DNA of 64,000 nucleotides from Pyrinomonadaceae bacterium. Its GTDB lineage: Bacteria; Acidobacteriota; Blastocatellia; Pyrinomonadales; Pyrinomonadaceae. The stretch is from assembly GCA_025054715.1 (NCBI GenBank), contig JANWYH010000004.1, forward strand, positions 1 through 64,000, in the 5' to 3' direction. This document shows, in pieces, positions 1 to 9,679 of the stretch. The translations under genes and the position numbers were made by a program. Position 1 is the first letter of the stretch, and every line of letters starts with the position of its first letter. Under the pieces are notes generated by a model. That model made no database searches and was not told the DNA's origin. It saw only the letters and a list, made by a program, of their open reading frames with translations.

Positions 1-1990
1 TAGTTCCAGTCCCACCGACCCGTATGGCATAGTGTGTTCCGGTGGCACCTCCTGAGTTACTTCTACCATTATAAAATATATTATTCCGATAATTGCGGGC
101 GTTAACGGTTACTGTACTATGAAAAGCATGGGAATTACCCGAGCCACTTGTAGCTGTTCCTGAGATGTAAACACTGTTATAGTAAAAATTATTCGTTCCC
201 GCGCTTTCGTCTATACCCCTGATCTGAGGACTATTCGACATACCGCTACCGAGAGCTATCATGTTGTTTCTAAAAGTAGTCGTTCCTGACGTAACACTAA
301 TTCCCGCTACAATTCCCGCAGAAGAGGTTGTGTTTGGAGTAGCTAGTCCTCTTATCAAATTTCTTTGAACTACGCCTGTCCCACCACCATCATAAACAAC
401 GCCTGAAACTGAAACTGCTGCAGTCGAGTTCGTGTTGGTAACATTTTCAACGGTATTTGCTTCTATGTTGTGACCGGAGGCGGTTGAACTAATCCAAATG
501 CCAATGGCAGAAGCTGAAGTGCCCGTTCCAGTATTAGGAGAGTTTATTGAAATGTTGTTAACAGTATTCCCGATCATTGTTGTAATACCACTTTGACTAT
601 AAATACCTACAACACGTGAGCTAGTGCCAGAAGAAGAAACTTGAATAGGTGCTGAAGCAGTTCCGACCTTATTGTTAACAAAAATGTTCGTTTGAGAAGT
701 GCCTGTAAATTGACGAAGACCATAGAAAACGAGCGCAGCAGTGGTAGTATTGGATACGTTGATACCACCGACAACGTTGTTCGTCATATTGCAGTTCGAG
801 AGAGGAAAGTGATATATTCCATAAACATCAGCTGAAGAAGTTGATGTAGTTGAAAAAGTAATACTTGCGGAAGTAGTTGAACTACCAATGACATTTGGTG
901 CCGTAGTCCCGTAGTTTGCTGCTCCACTACTACTACTCATCAAAATCCCGGCAAAAGGCGCTGAAGTGCTTGTTCCAGAGCTCGATCCAGTAACACTAAT
1001 TGCTGTAATCACATTTCCTTGAAAACTATATGTTCCTGCACCGCCTGCACTAGAAACTAGAATTCCTATAAATCTTCCCGAAGTTCCCACTAAAGATATA
1101 CTGTAAGTCCCCGTTCCTGAGTCGCTCGAATAGCCTATGATATTGCCCGTGAAAGTATGTGAGTTGTTGCCGGTAGAGCTAGCTACTTGAACTGCTGCGT
1201 GAAGCGCTCCTGCGGTTTGTGTTCTTGGAGCAGTTTGATAAAATTTGTTATTCGAGATAGTTCAGTTATCGTTTCCACCGGATATGTATATACCAATGCT
1301 GGCTGCTGATGCAGAAAAATAGTCATAGATGTTATTCCCTGAAATTATTATCCCGGTATTGTAAACTGCTGTGGTAGATGTAGAACCATTCCCATAAATG
1401 GCTTTCGTTGGAAGATTGGTCCCTGCTGGTCCAATATAGTTATTGGAAATTGTGTTGTTATCATTACCCGTGGTCGAAGCATTTGCTCCTATCCATATCG
1501 TTCCGCCATTTGTTGTAGGAGTAGTAGTAGAGGATCCTAAGATAGTGCAGTTTGTAATTGTATTATTTGTCGCATCAGTTTGAAGCCGAATTGTTGAGGT
1601 TCCACTCGCGTTTGAGGTTGAATTATTAACTATCGTCAAAGAATTTCCACCTGAATTTATACCGTTAATAGTAACATTATCGGCTCCATTGAGATCAATC
1701 AGGGGAGCGCCGCCGATGTTTCCGCTAATCGTCCTTGCTCCAGACGGAACTATTGTCAGGGTTGCCCAACCACCTTGATTCAACACAGCTGTTGTTGTTT
1801 CCGTGGTATTGCCAAGAATAGTTATAGTGATGTTGTTTCCAGATTGAGTGTTGGCATTGATAGCCGAAAATGCTGCTCCTAAAGTAGTGTATGTCCCATC
1901 TGCTCCATTCGAACCTGAAACCTGAACCTGTGCTGAAACAAATGTAGCAATCAATAGAACAAAAACCGCTATGACAAAAATCTTTTTCAT
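1..1990 (-). pseudogene. Secreted right-handed beta-helix protein, interrupted by one in-frame TGA and cut by the window edge
   Basis: Reading begins at the ATG at 1990 behind a good ribosome binding site (AAAGGGGAG, about 2000-2008). Residues 1-20 form a signal peptide ending near FVSAQ. The rest is Asn/Thr/Ser/Gly-rich with repeated N-x-I-x-N rungs such as ADNVTINGINS and NTITNCTI, typical of extracellular parallel beta-helix proteins. A TGA at 1264-1262 ends the first part after 242 codons. I read the same frame onward to base 2: there is no other stop, and the rung pattern resumes at once (TISNNKFYQT). The whole is at least 663 codons and its C-terminus lies outside the window. The stop probably replaces a TGG, because a Trp before TISNN is common in such rungs. 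A recent nonsense mutation or a sequencing error are both possible. Substrate unknown; likely an adhesin or surface protein. Confidence 0.8.
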
Positions 1991-2160
1991 AAACTTACTC
2001 CCCTTTCTACCAGAAGCTTAGCTCTTATCGACGTCTTGCGAAAAGCTATCACAAGAAATTTGGCTTGTCAAGTATGCAGACAAAAAATTATTTTAGATTT
2101 CAAAAAAAGAAGCTATACTTGACTCATAGGGGCTAGTTTATTTGCAAGGAGGATAAGAAG

Positions 2161-2577
2161 GTGGGTAAACCTTACGAAATAACCTACGAATACATGCCCG
2201 AATATCTTTTCGTGATCGTCTCTGGCGATACAGACAACTTCGAAATTTCCCTCCAATACTGGAAGGAGATTGCTGAAGAGTGTGTAAAGCGAGGTTATAG
2301 AAAAGTTCTTGTAGAAGAGAGAATCACCGGCTTATCTTCAGAAGAGGATAGCTACGAAGTAGGCAAAGCCCTTGCAGAGTTTTTCCCTGAAAATGTTCTT
2401 GTAGCTTTCGTTGATAGCCAATTAGAGCACCGAAGCATTAATGAAGTGTGTGAGATAGTTGTTAGAAATCGCGGCTTCAAGGGAAGGATCTTCGGAACAC
2501 TTGAAGAAGCTCATGAATGGCTCATCCAAAACGAGCCTGAACAGTCCGAAATAACCGAAAAGAAATTCTCTCACTAG
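2161..2577 (+). CDS. SpoIIAA-like / STAS-SEC14-type small cytoplasmic protein
   Basis: A 138-residue soluble protein starting at GTG with a strong AGGAGG site at 2148-2153, eight bases upstream. The alternation of short strands and helices (YLFVIVSGDTD, then a helix, then YRKVLVEERITGL, then LVAFVDS) resembles the SpoIIAA-like fold found in regulators and lipid-binding proteins. There is no signal peptide and no clear phosphorylatable Ser motif. It lies divergent from the beta-helix gene and converges 11 bp from the HD-GYP gene, at the edge of a signalling cluster that holds a genuine STAS protein, so a regulatory role is plausible. The exact function is not known. The family call is moderate, the coding call is firm. 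Confidence 0.75.
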   Translation: MGKPYEITYEYMPEYLFVIVSGDTDNFEISLQYWKEIAEECVKRGYRKVLVEERITGLSSEEDSYEVGKALAEFFPENVLVAFVDSQLEHRSINEVCEIVVRNRGFKGRIFGTLEEAHEWLIQNEPEQSEITEKKFSH

Positions 2578-2588
2578 ATTCTTAACTT

Positions 2589-3848
2589 TCAAGAAGCTAT
2601 AAAGGTCATTCCGGAAGTGCCATCTAAATCATTCAGTATTTTTCTTAGAAGCGGAACTGCCAATGAAGTATTAACATAACCTTTGCCAAGCAACCGTGAA
2701 AACCTTTTCTTATTGGTTTCTCCCGAAAATTCATTTAACATAGCATTACAAAAAGCTACAACTAGAGATGGATCAAACTGCTTTCCTGCATTCCGCCGCA
2801 AATCTTCAATTACTTCCTCAAAAGATCGGCGATGTTTATAGGGCCTATCCGTAGTCATGGCATCAAAAGAGTCTGCAAGATTAACTATCCTAGCAATGAA
2901 AGGTATTTGATCGCCGGATAAACCTTCTGGATAACCTCTACCATCTACCCGCTCGTGATGATATTTTGCCGCTAATGGCACATCTACAAACGGATGATGA
3001 ATTGGAAGCAAAATCTCATAACCGATCGAAGGATGTTTTGACAGCTCCGCCGATTCTCTTGCGTTTATTCTATAAGGAGCATTTATTATTGAACGGTCAA
3101 CTACCAGCTTTCCAACATCATGCAAATACCCAGCTACGGCTGCCCCTTCACAACACTTTTCATCCCAACCGAGTTCTTCGGCTATTATTTCTGTGTATTT
3201 ACCAACTCTTTCAGAATGACCTTCGGTGTATTTATCTTTTGAATCAATCGCTGCAGCAAAAGCCTTAATTGTATCTTTGTAAGTTACTTGTAAATTCTCA
3301 TATAGTTTTCGGTTTTCTTCCGCCTTGCGTTCAAGCTCTATCATGATATTTCTCTGATGGATTCCAACACCTATATGACGTGAAATAGCACATATTACAT
3401 CTAAATCAGTAGAATCGTAAGGTTCACCAGAAGCCTTTTCACCAAGCAGAATGACACCAACAAGCTCACTGCGAACAATCAAAGGAACTATAAGCTCTAT
3501 CTTCTTTTTTTCAAAAATAGAGTAATTTTGTTGAAAAAAGCACAACAACTTTGCCTGATCTGCCTCAATCCCTCTTAACCCAGCGCATGTAAGGTCTCTT
3601 TCATCTTCCATTGAAATAGGTATGGAAAGCGGGAAATCATCACCTAAATTCCTGACGGCTATAAACTGAAACTCATGCTCTTTAGGCAAATACCGAGCGA
3701 TGCCGCCTCGCATTATTGCCAAACTTCCTAGAAGAAGATGTAAAGATACACGAATCATCTCGTTAAAGCTATGCCTATTTGCTATCTCTTGACCTATTCC
3801 GGCCAAAGCCTCAAAAGTATGAATAAACTTATACGGATTTGCTTTCAT
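2589..3848 (-). CDS. GAF domain / HD-GYP cyclic-di-GMP phosphodiesterase
   Basis: 419 residues. Residues about 15-180 form a GAF-type sensor domain, and a short helical linker leads to an HD-GYP domain at about 195-380. The metal-binding and signature motifs are intact: EGHSERVG near 209, YLHDVGKL around 241-248, HPSIGYEIL near 272 and HHERVDGRGYPEGL from 297. HD-GYP enzymes hydrolyse c-di-GMP, and the preserved GYP signature suggests activity. No membrane segment or receiver domain is visible, so the signal should be cytoplasmic and read by GAF. It lies 177 bp downstream of the STAS gene on the same strand, so it may be the last gene of the cluster or have its own promoter. Its presence beside a GGDEF protein gives the locus both synthesis and breakdown of the messenger. 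Confidence 0.93.
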   Translation of the reverse strand: MKANPYKFIHTFEALAGIGQEIANRHSFNEMIRVSLHLLLGSLAIMRGGIARYLPKEHEFQFIAVRNLGDDFPLSIPISMEDERDLTCAGLRGIEADQAKLLCFFQQNYSIFEKKKIELIVPLIVRSELVGVILLGEKASGEPYDSTDLDVICAISRHIGVGIHQRNIMIELERKAEENRKLYENLQVTYKDTIKAFAAAIDSKDKYTEGHSERVGKYTEIIAEELGWDEKCCEGAAVAGYLHDVGKLVVDRSIINAPYRINARESAELSKHPSIGYEILLPIHHPFVDVPLAAKYHHERVDGRGYPEGLSGDQIPFIARIVNLADSFDAMTTDRPYKHRRSFEEVIEDLRRNAGKQFDPSLVVAFCNAMLNEFSGETNKKRFSRLLGKGYVNTSLAVPLLRKILNDLDGTSGMTFIAS

Positions 3849-4025
3849 TTTTCCCCCACCCCCTAAAACTCTAAAAAAGCATCTTCATCAAAGTCTTACG
3901 CTCTACAAAGAGCAAAGCAACACTATTTCATAAGACAAAGCAAATTGGTTAGTATCTTGATTAGTCGAATGCTTCTGCAAGATATATAAATATGCCCTCT
4001 AACTTTCTCGCCTACAAAAGCCTTA

Positions 4026-4379
4026 CTAGTGTAAGTCTCTTGTTGAAGATTCATCCTCAATAAAATCAACCTTCACTCTTTTGGTTATTCCAAGAAGCTC
4101 AAACAAGTTAAATACGTTTTCGTTTAGGTTCGTAAGAACAAGCTCTGAACCATGCCTTTCGCAGGCATCTATAATTCCCAACAAGAATGAAACACCAATG
4201 CTATTTACAAGCTCTGTTTCTCTAAAATCAAGAATTAACTTTCGATAACCTTCATTCAGAAATTGCAAACAAACCTTCTCTATACGATCACCGCTTGGTT
4301 TGTTCAAATAGTTTTCTACGTAAACAACCACTTCTCTACCTTCAAGAAAGACAGAAAGTGGCACTTCTAATTCTACCAT
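4026..4379 (-). CDS. STAS-domain anti-sigma factor antagonist (anti-anti-sigma)
   Basis: 117 residues forming one STAS domain. The motif VNSIGVSFLLGI matches the phosphorylation-site region of SpoIIAA/RsbV proteins, with the Ser of NSIG at the usual phospho-acceptor position. In this family the unphosphorylated form binds the HATPase anti-sigma kinase and frees its sigma factor or other partner. The gene lies 72 bp downstream of the gene whose C-terminus is such a kinase, the classic partner-switching pairing. No sigma factor or PP2C phosphatase is encoded nearby, so the target and the dephosphorylating enzyme must be elsewhere. Confidence 0.88.
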   Translation of the reverse strand: MVELEVPLSVFLEGREVVVYVENYLNKPSGDRIEKVCLQFLNEGYRKLILDFRETELVNSIGVSFLLGIIDACERHGSELVLTNLNENVFNLFELLGITKRVKVDFIEDESSTRDLH

Positions 4380-4451
4380 CTTAAAACCTACCTCTGTGCC
4401 TAACTTTTAACTCTAACCATGGTTTAGTTTCACAAATTTCTGCATAGACTG

Positions 4452-6575
4452 TCAATCCTTATTTTTTACCATCACAATTTTCACACCATCATCAGTTTGC
4501 ATAAACTTTATATCATCCATTAAACCACGAATTAACTTTAATCCCCAACCTCGCCTTCCTTCTGATTGCTGATTTTTCAACTCTTCAAGTGGCATTCTTA
4601 TACCACGATTTGAAATAGTGATTATCAACTTATCGTCTTCAAGCTTAAATTTCTGATGAATCTTGCCATCTGGACTGTGAGAATGTTCTGATGCGTTTAT
4701 ACAAGCTTCTATGAGTGCCGTTTTTATTTTGTTTATGCTTTTTGGGCTAAAACCTGCTCTGCGAGCAATCTCCTCGGCTGCGTAAGCAGCTATCAGTTCT
4801 GTATCTTCTCCCATTGGTAAAACCATCTCATATTCGTTATGATTAGTCTTCTGTGCAAACACACCGCTTACATTGACTGTTTCTGCTAAAAATTGAATCT
4901 GCTGGAAGTTCGAGCTGTAAACAGCACGTTCTTTCAAAAGCTGCAATGCTTCTTCAGTAAAGCCGTTCGGCGTTACCAACCATATTCGAAAATCTTGAAA
5001 TCCACAAATAAAAGCAACAATTTCAAGGCGATCGCACCAAAATTCTGCAACGCTTTTTGTTACTTCACTTGCTAGATCGAGCTGAGCGACCAGCCAACCA
5101 ACTTCTTCTCCAGACTCCTTAAACCCTAGAGCCGTGTATGAAAAACCCCTCTCAATAAACTGACCTATAGAAGGATAAAATGCTGTGGTCTCAGCCACAT
5201 AAACAATCTGTGGAAGAGTGATATTTTCACCGTTTTCGATTTCCGTTCTAAAAACTCCGTAGTCAAGAAACTTCACCGGCACCTCCTGAAAATTAAAAGC
5301 TGAAAGCAAAGCTTTCAAGTCAAGAGAGGTGCTTTTCCTATAAAATCTTGCCATCATTCGAGGCGCCCTTTTGAGGGCACTAAGAAGATTCTCACCTATG
5401 ACTAGCGCTCTTGGCTCGTTTAGTATTTCCAAGCGGTATCTTGCTTTTACGTAGTCATAAAGCAAAGCATTGTCCTCCGAAACTTCTACATCTGCCCCTG
5501 CTATCTGAACTATTTCGTGAATATACAAGCGCTGAAGAATATCATGTGCTTGCAAGTTGTAAGACTTAAGCTTTCTTTCCCAAACACTAAACGGTAATCT
5601 TTTGTTTTCACTTTGCGCCGTTTCATGTAAGAGCCCTATAACCTCCCTTTGAACAAGTTTATCAGGAAGAATGTCATCAAATAGCCTTTTGAGGTATCTT
5701 CCCACTTGACCGCTGAAGATCATCTCGTTTATAACCATCTCTACTTGTCTGTAGCTATCAAGGTTGAACCCCATTTTGCTTGCTTCTTCAAATAAAACAC
5801 CTATCAAGTAAGGATTCGCTTGCAGCTGCTCTCTTATTAAATCTGCAGTCTGCTCATTTACTTTCACGTTCTTTTCCTTTGAAAGCTTTTCGATAAGCTC
5901 TCTTGCGTCTTCTTCTTTTAGAGGATTTAAGCGTAATGTAAGAAACGGCGAACACAAACCAAACAAACTCAGCAAAGCACGTCTTCTTCCGGCTAAAACA
6001 TAAGGAAATCGAAAATTTTCAATCAACTGACAGAAAAGCTGCTGAAAAGGCTCTTCCATTTCTGAGATGATATGGGCATCATCAAAGATAAGAAAAGGCT
6101 TAAATCCAGAACTAAGAAACCTCATCGGAAGATTGAAAACTGCCTGTAAATACGATTCAGTGCTAGATTCCCCATCTATGAAGTCCATCCATACAAAATC
6201 TTGAGCAGACAGCAGCTTCTTTACTTCCTCTTTTGTCGGTGAAACACAGAGCATACCTGGGTCATGACGACGAAAAGCAGATGATTGCCATAAGAGAGTA
6301 ACTAAAAAATTTTCAGCCGTTTTGCGAGCTTGCTTTTGAGCATGAGAAAAGCTAAAGTAAAGTGGCATTATCTCTTCTTGACTCAAAAACAAAATATCAA
6401 AAACCTGTCTGAGAAGTTCCGATAGTCCCGATGTAGGGGGAGCTAAAACCAAAAGTTTGTTTGCCTGACTTCCCTGCACTGAATGACGTATCACAAAGTC
6501 CAGCTCTGTGTTTCTCCCTATAAAATCTTGCAAAGGAACCCGAGAGTAAATTCTGTTACACATCTCTAGGACCAT
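4452..6575 (-). CDS. Fusion of a degenerate AAA/STAND-type ATPase module with a C-terminal RsbW-like HATPase kinase
   Basis: 707 residues. Residues about 15-290 look like an AAA/STAND nucleotide-binding module: a P-loop position at 45-52 (APPTSGLS) and a Walker-B-like strand FLIFDDAH. The P-loop is degenerate because the invariant Lys is Leu. The middle third is helical and unassigned. From about 575 the protein is an anti-sigma type HATPase: KTALIEACINASEHSHS carries the N-box, and GRRGWGLKLIRGLMD the G2 region. That domain binds ATP and phosphorylates STAS antagonists. Its ATG follows directly on the TAG of the upstream GGDEF gene, so translation is coupled. The likely role is a sensor-controlled switch kinase acting on the STAS protein encoded next. 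The function of the large N-terminal part is unknown. Confidence 0.82.
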   Translation of the reverse strand: MVLEMCNRIYSRVPLQDFIGRNTELDFVIRHSVQGSQANKLLVLAPPTSGLSELLRQVFDILFLSQEEIMPLYFSFSHAQKQARKTAENFLVTLLWQSSAFRRHDPGMLCVSPTKEEVKKLLSAQDFVWMDFIDGESSTESYLQAVFNLPMRFLSSGFKPFLIFDDAHIISEMEEPFQQLFCQLIENFRFPYVLAGRRRALLSLFGLCSPFLTLRLNPLKEEDARELIEKLSKEKNVKVNEQTADLIREQLQANPYLIGVLFEEASKMGFNLDSYRQVEMVINEMIFSGQVGRYLKRLFDDILPDKLVQREVIGLLHETAQSENKRLPFSVWERKLKSYNLQAHDILQRLYIHEIVQIAGADVEVSEDNALLYDYVKARYRLEILNEPRALVIGENLLSALKRAPRMMARFYRKSTSLDLKALLSAFNFQEVPVKFLDYGVFRTEIENGENITLPQIVYVAETTAFYPSIGQFIERGFSYTALGFKESGEEVGWLVAQLDLASEVTKSVAEFWCDRLEIVAFICGFQDFRIWLVTPNGFTEEALQLLKERAVYSSNFQQIQFLAETVNVSGVFAQKTNHNEYEMVLPMGEDTELIAAYAAEEIARRAGFSPKSINKIKTALIEACINASEHSHSPDGKIHQKFKLEDDKLIITISNRGIRMPLEELKNQQSEGRRGWGLKLIRGLMDDIKFMQTDDGVKIVMVKNKD

Positions 6576-8573
6576 CTATTTATCTCCTAAAAAGACCTCC
6601 ACTCTATTTTTTCCTTTTTTCTTTGCTTCGTATAAAGCTTTATCGGCAGAGGCGACGAGTCGAATTGGTTGGCAATCAGCCCTGCAAACTGAAATTCCAA
6701 TGCTTATCGTAATTTGTCTGTTTGGAAAACTAGTCTGCTCAACTTTCCGACGGATTCGCTCAGCTATTGCTTGTGCTTCTTTTAACGTTGTTTGCGGCAG
6801 TAAAACCGAGAACTCCTCGCCTCCATAGCGCGCTGCAATATCTGAACCTCTCAAAGTTTCGCGCAAAATGTTTGCCAGAATTCTCAAAACCTCATCTCCT
6901 TCTGTGTGCCCGAAACTATCGTTGTAGTGCTTAAAGTCGTCAACATCTATCATGAGAAAAGCTAAAGGAAGACCGCTCCTTTGAGATCTTTTCACTTCTT
7001 CTTCAAGACGAGCTTCGAGATAGCGACGATTACTAAGCTGAGTTAGTTCATCAGTTATCGAAAGCTGCTCATATTCATCTGCCTTGCTCATGAAAGCGGC
7101 TCGCTCTACGGCAAGCGAAACCTGAGAAACGACCGATTTTAGTATCTCAAGATCAAATTCATCATATTCACTGCCATCTCTTCTGTCAGTTATATTCAAA
7201 ACACCTACCTTTTTATTGCCAATTATAACAGGAAAGCTAATAAAAGATTCGCTTTGGTAATTCCAATCAGTCGGAGCTGGTTCTAACCCTGCAGCAAACA
7301 AGCTATTAGCTAGTATAGGACGACCTTCTTTTAGAACCCTGTAGGCTATTCTTCTTCCTAGATTTTCCTCTCTTTGTATAACCTCAACATGAGGTCCATT
7401 AGCAGCCTTTACGTAAAGCCGTCGCGATTTTTCGTCATAAAATAAAAGCGAACACCTTTCTGACTGCATAGCATCAGAACAGAACTGTAAAAAACTTCCC
7501 CAAATATCTATATGCTTTGATTTGCGAAGAGTTCGATTAAATTTCTTTATCATTTCCGTCAACAAAGCTTGACGGTCAAGTTCATAGCGAAGACGCAAGA
7601 TTTCGAGTTGCAAGCGAATCTCACGGCAGAATCGAAATATCCGTCTCGTTATCTCTTCGCTCAGATGATCACTTTTAATCAATAGTGCATGACTGATTTT
7701 TGAACCTACAACTATTGGAAAAAACCAAGCCCGTCCTTCTTGACCAATCTTAATTTGCAAAACCTTACTACGATTAAAAGCTTCATAGAGATGATGTTCT
7801 TCTTCAAAAACCTGAACTCTAAACCTTTTCTGACTGAACCTGCCGAAAGCAGCTACTCTGTGAAATGAAAATTCACGTATCTGAAAGAGCGCTAAGTCTG
7901 CAATGCCAAATTTTTCATTCAAAAATTGTAGTATCCAATTGCAAGCCTGTTTGTAGTCAGTATCAAGAAGCGAATTAAAAATGCGTCGCCAATAATGAAA
8001 ATCTACTCTTGATTCAAAAGACATGACCTCATGCCGAACGATTTTTTCAACTTCAGCAATATCTAGCTCAACACCTATCAATTCGGTGAAGGAAGGCTCA
8101 TTTTTGGCAAGCTCTATGAATTTCTTTGCAATTCGTTCAAATTCAACTGTTGAATGCGAAAAATGAATATTTTCAAAAGCTTCAGCTGAAAATAGATGAG
8201 CCCATTCACCTTCTATCATCTTCTGAGTTGCTAGGCGATAATCTTCAGTTTTCAAAAACGCTCTTCCCAAAATAACTCTGAGCTTTCTGTTTCCAATTTG
8301 CAAAGGAAAAGCATAGAAGTTAAGACCAGCGTGGCATTTTACATGGCAAGCAGAATCCATCTTAGCCGCCTTCCCACAGAACTCTTCACAACGAGGAGAA
8401 TACTCCGATTGAAGCAGCCGGCTACAAAGAGAATTGTCGTTAGAAGTGCAAAGCACACAACCTTTTTCATCGAGTAAAACTACCGCTACAGAATTTTTCT
8501 CTGCAAAGGCATTTTGAACTTCCTGCCACCTGCTTTGCTCTTGTTTTTGCATCCTACTGGCAAGACAAGTCAT
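6576..8573 (-). CDS. PocR-like sensor / GAF / GGDEF diguanylate cyclase
   Basis: 665 residues. The N-terminal 170 residues hold a Cys-rich region (CEEFCGK, CHVKCHAGL) like PocR-type sensory domains, which bind small ligands or metals. A poorly conserved middle section is followed by a GAF domain at about 360-500 and a GGDEF domain at about 505-660. The active site is GGEEF, preceded by the inhibitory-site RGSD exactly five residues upstream, so an active, product-inhibited c-di-GMP synthase is expected. It is the first gene of the signalling cluster on this strand, 75 bp after the oppF-like gene, and its stop abuts the start of the ATPase/kinase gene. The coupling suggests that its signal and the partner switch act together. 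Confidence 0.92.
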   Translation of the reverse strand: MTCLASRMQKQEQSRWQEVQNAFAEKNSVAVVLLDEKGCVLCTSNDNSLCSRLLQSEYSPRCEEFCGKAAKMDSACHVKCHAGLNFYAFPLQIGNRKLRVILGRAFLKTEDYRLATQKMIEGEWAHLFSAEAFENIHFSHSTVEFERIAKKFIELAKNEPSFTELIGVELDIAEVEKIVRHEVMSFESRVDFHYWRRIFNSLLDTDYKQACNWILQFLNEKFGIADLALFQIREFSFHRVAAFGRFSQKRFRVQVFEEEHHLYEAFNRSKVLQIKIGQEGRAWFFPIVVGSKISHALLIKSDHLSEEITRRIFRFCREIRLQLEILRLRYELDRQALLTEMIKKFNRTLRKSKHIDIWGSFLQFCSDAMQSERCSLLFYDEKSRRLYVKAANGPHVEVIQREENLGRRIAYRVLKEGRPILANSLFAAGLEPAPTDWNYQSESFISFPVIIGNKKVGVLNITDRRDGSEYDEFDLEILKSVVSQVSLAVERAAFMSKADEYEQLSITDELTQLSNRRYLEARLEEEVKRSQRSGLPLAFLMIDVDDFKHYNDSFGHTEGDEVLRILANILRETLRGSDIAARYGGEEFSVLLPQTTLKEAQAIAERIRRKVEQTSFPNRQITISIGISVCRADCQPIRLVASADKALYEAKKKGKNRVEVFLGDK

Positions 8574-8648
8574 ACGCGATCAACCCGCTCTAGACTTTTA
8601 AGACTTTTAATCGGAAAAGCGTTTCAAAAATTTTTCAACAATTTACAA

Positions 8649-9668
8649 TCAAACAACCCCAAGCCCTTTAGCTGCGTTTTCTTTGATGTCGGGATGATCT
8701 TTTGAAATGCGAATACAAGATACTCGATGAGATGGTTTTATTTCCACAAGCTCAGGAGAGATAATAGAACACTCAGGTATAGCAAATGGACAACGAGTGT
8801 GAAAACGGCAACCTTGAGGTGGATTTATCGGACTAGGAACATCACCTTTTAGAATTATTCTTTCACGGTTTGCCTCTATTTCAGGGTCGGGAATAGGAAC
8901 AGCCGAGATTAATGCCTTCGTATAAGGATGCAATGGTTCCTCGTAAATCTCTTTCGCTGAAGCAAGCTCAACAATCTTGCCTAAATACATCACTGCAACT
9001 CTGTCAGAAAGATGCCGAACAGCTCTCAGATCATGAGAAATAAAAAGATATGTAAGTTTTCTTTCGGCTTGAAGTTTCTCTAGCAGATTCATTATTTGAG
9101 ATTGAATCGAAACATCTAAGGCTGAAATAGGTTCATCAGCTACTATAAACTCAGGATTTAAGGCTAAGGCTCTAGCAATGCCGATTCGCTGACGTTGACC
9201 ACCAGAAAATTCATGCGGATAACGTTTAACAAATCTACGAGAAAGACCGACGGCTTCCATCAATTCTTGAACTCTTTCTTCTACCTCTCTACCCTTTGCC
9301 AAACCAAACGTTTTTATAGGCTCACCAATTATTTGTCCAACGGTCATTCTTGGATTCAGGCTAGAATAGGGGTCCTGAAAAATTATCTGAAGATGCTTTC
9401 TCTGCTCACGCATCTGTCGAGCTGAAAGTTTCACAAGATCAACGCCATTATAAATAACCTTACCCTCTGTCGGCTCTATAAGCCTTAAAATTGCTTTTCC
9501 AAGTGAGGATTTACCGCATCCCGATTCACCTACAAGCCCTAAAGTTTCACCTCTTTTGATTTGCAAATCTACATCGTCAACGGCCTTTACGACTTTTTTT
9601 GAAAATACACCGCCTACTTTGTAATAAACCTTTAGATTTTCAATCGAAATCAAGCTACCATTCTGCAT
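8649..9668 (-). CDS. oppF: Oligopeptide/dipeptide ABC transporter ATP-binding protein (OppF/DppF type)
   Basis: About 339 residues. Walker A is GESGCGKSS, the signature is [15 protein letters not shown], Walker B is [12 protein letters not shown] and the H-loop is ISHDLRAV. The C-terminus carries the oligopeptide-transporter extension with the Cys motif [15 protein letters not shown] chose the ATG at 9668, which has GAGGTG seven bases upstream. A longer reading from a TTG at 9683 would overlap oppD by 4 bp and has no better site. It works at the cytoplasmic face with OppD as a heterodimer to power peptide uptake, and is the last gene of the operon that starts at 15221. Confidence 0.93.
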   Translation of the reverse strand: MQNGSLISIENLKVYYKVGGVFSKKVVKAVDDVDLQIKRGETLGLVGESGCGKSSLGKAILRLIEPTEGKVIYNGVDLVKLSARQMREQRKHLQIIFQDPYSSLNPRMTVGQIIGEPIKTFGLAKGREVEERVQELMEAVGLSRRFVKRYPHEFSGGQRQRIGIARALALNPEFIVADEPISALDVSIQSQIMNLLEKLQAERKLTYLFISHDLRAVRHLSDRVAVMYLGKIVELASAKEIYEEPLHPYTKALISAVPIPDPEIEANRERIILKGDVPSPINPPQGCRFHTRCPFAIPECSIISPELVEIKPSHRVSCIRISKDHPDIKENAAKGLGVV

Positions 9669-9679
9669 AAAGTAACACC

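Noticed and set aside
1262-1264. TGA recoded as an amino acid genome-wide
   Set aside because: TGA serves as a normal stop in other genes here, e.g. at 35600-35602 and 35706-35708, so at most a local event is possible.
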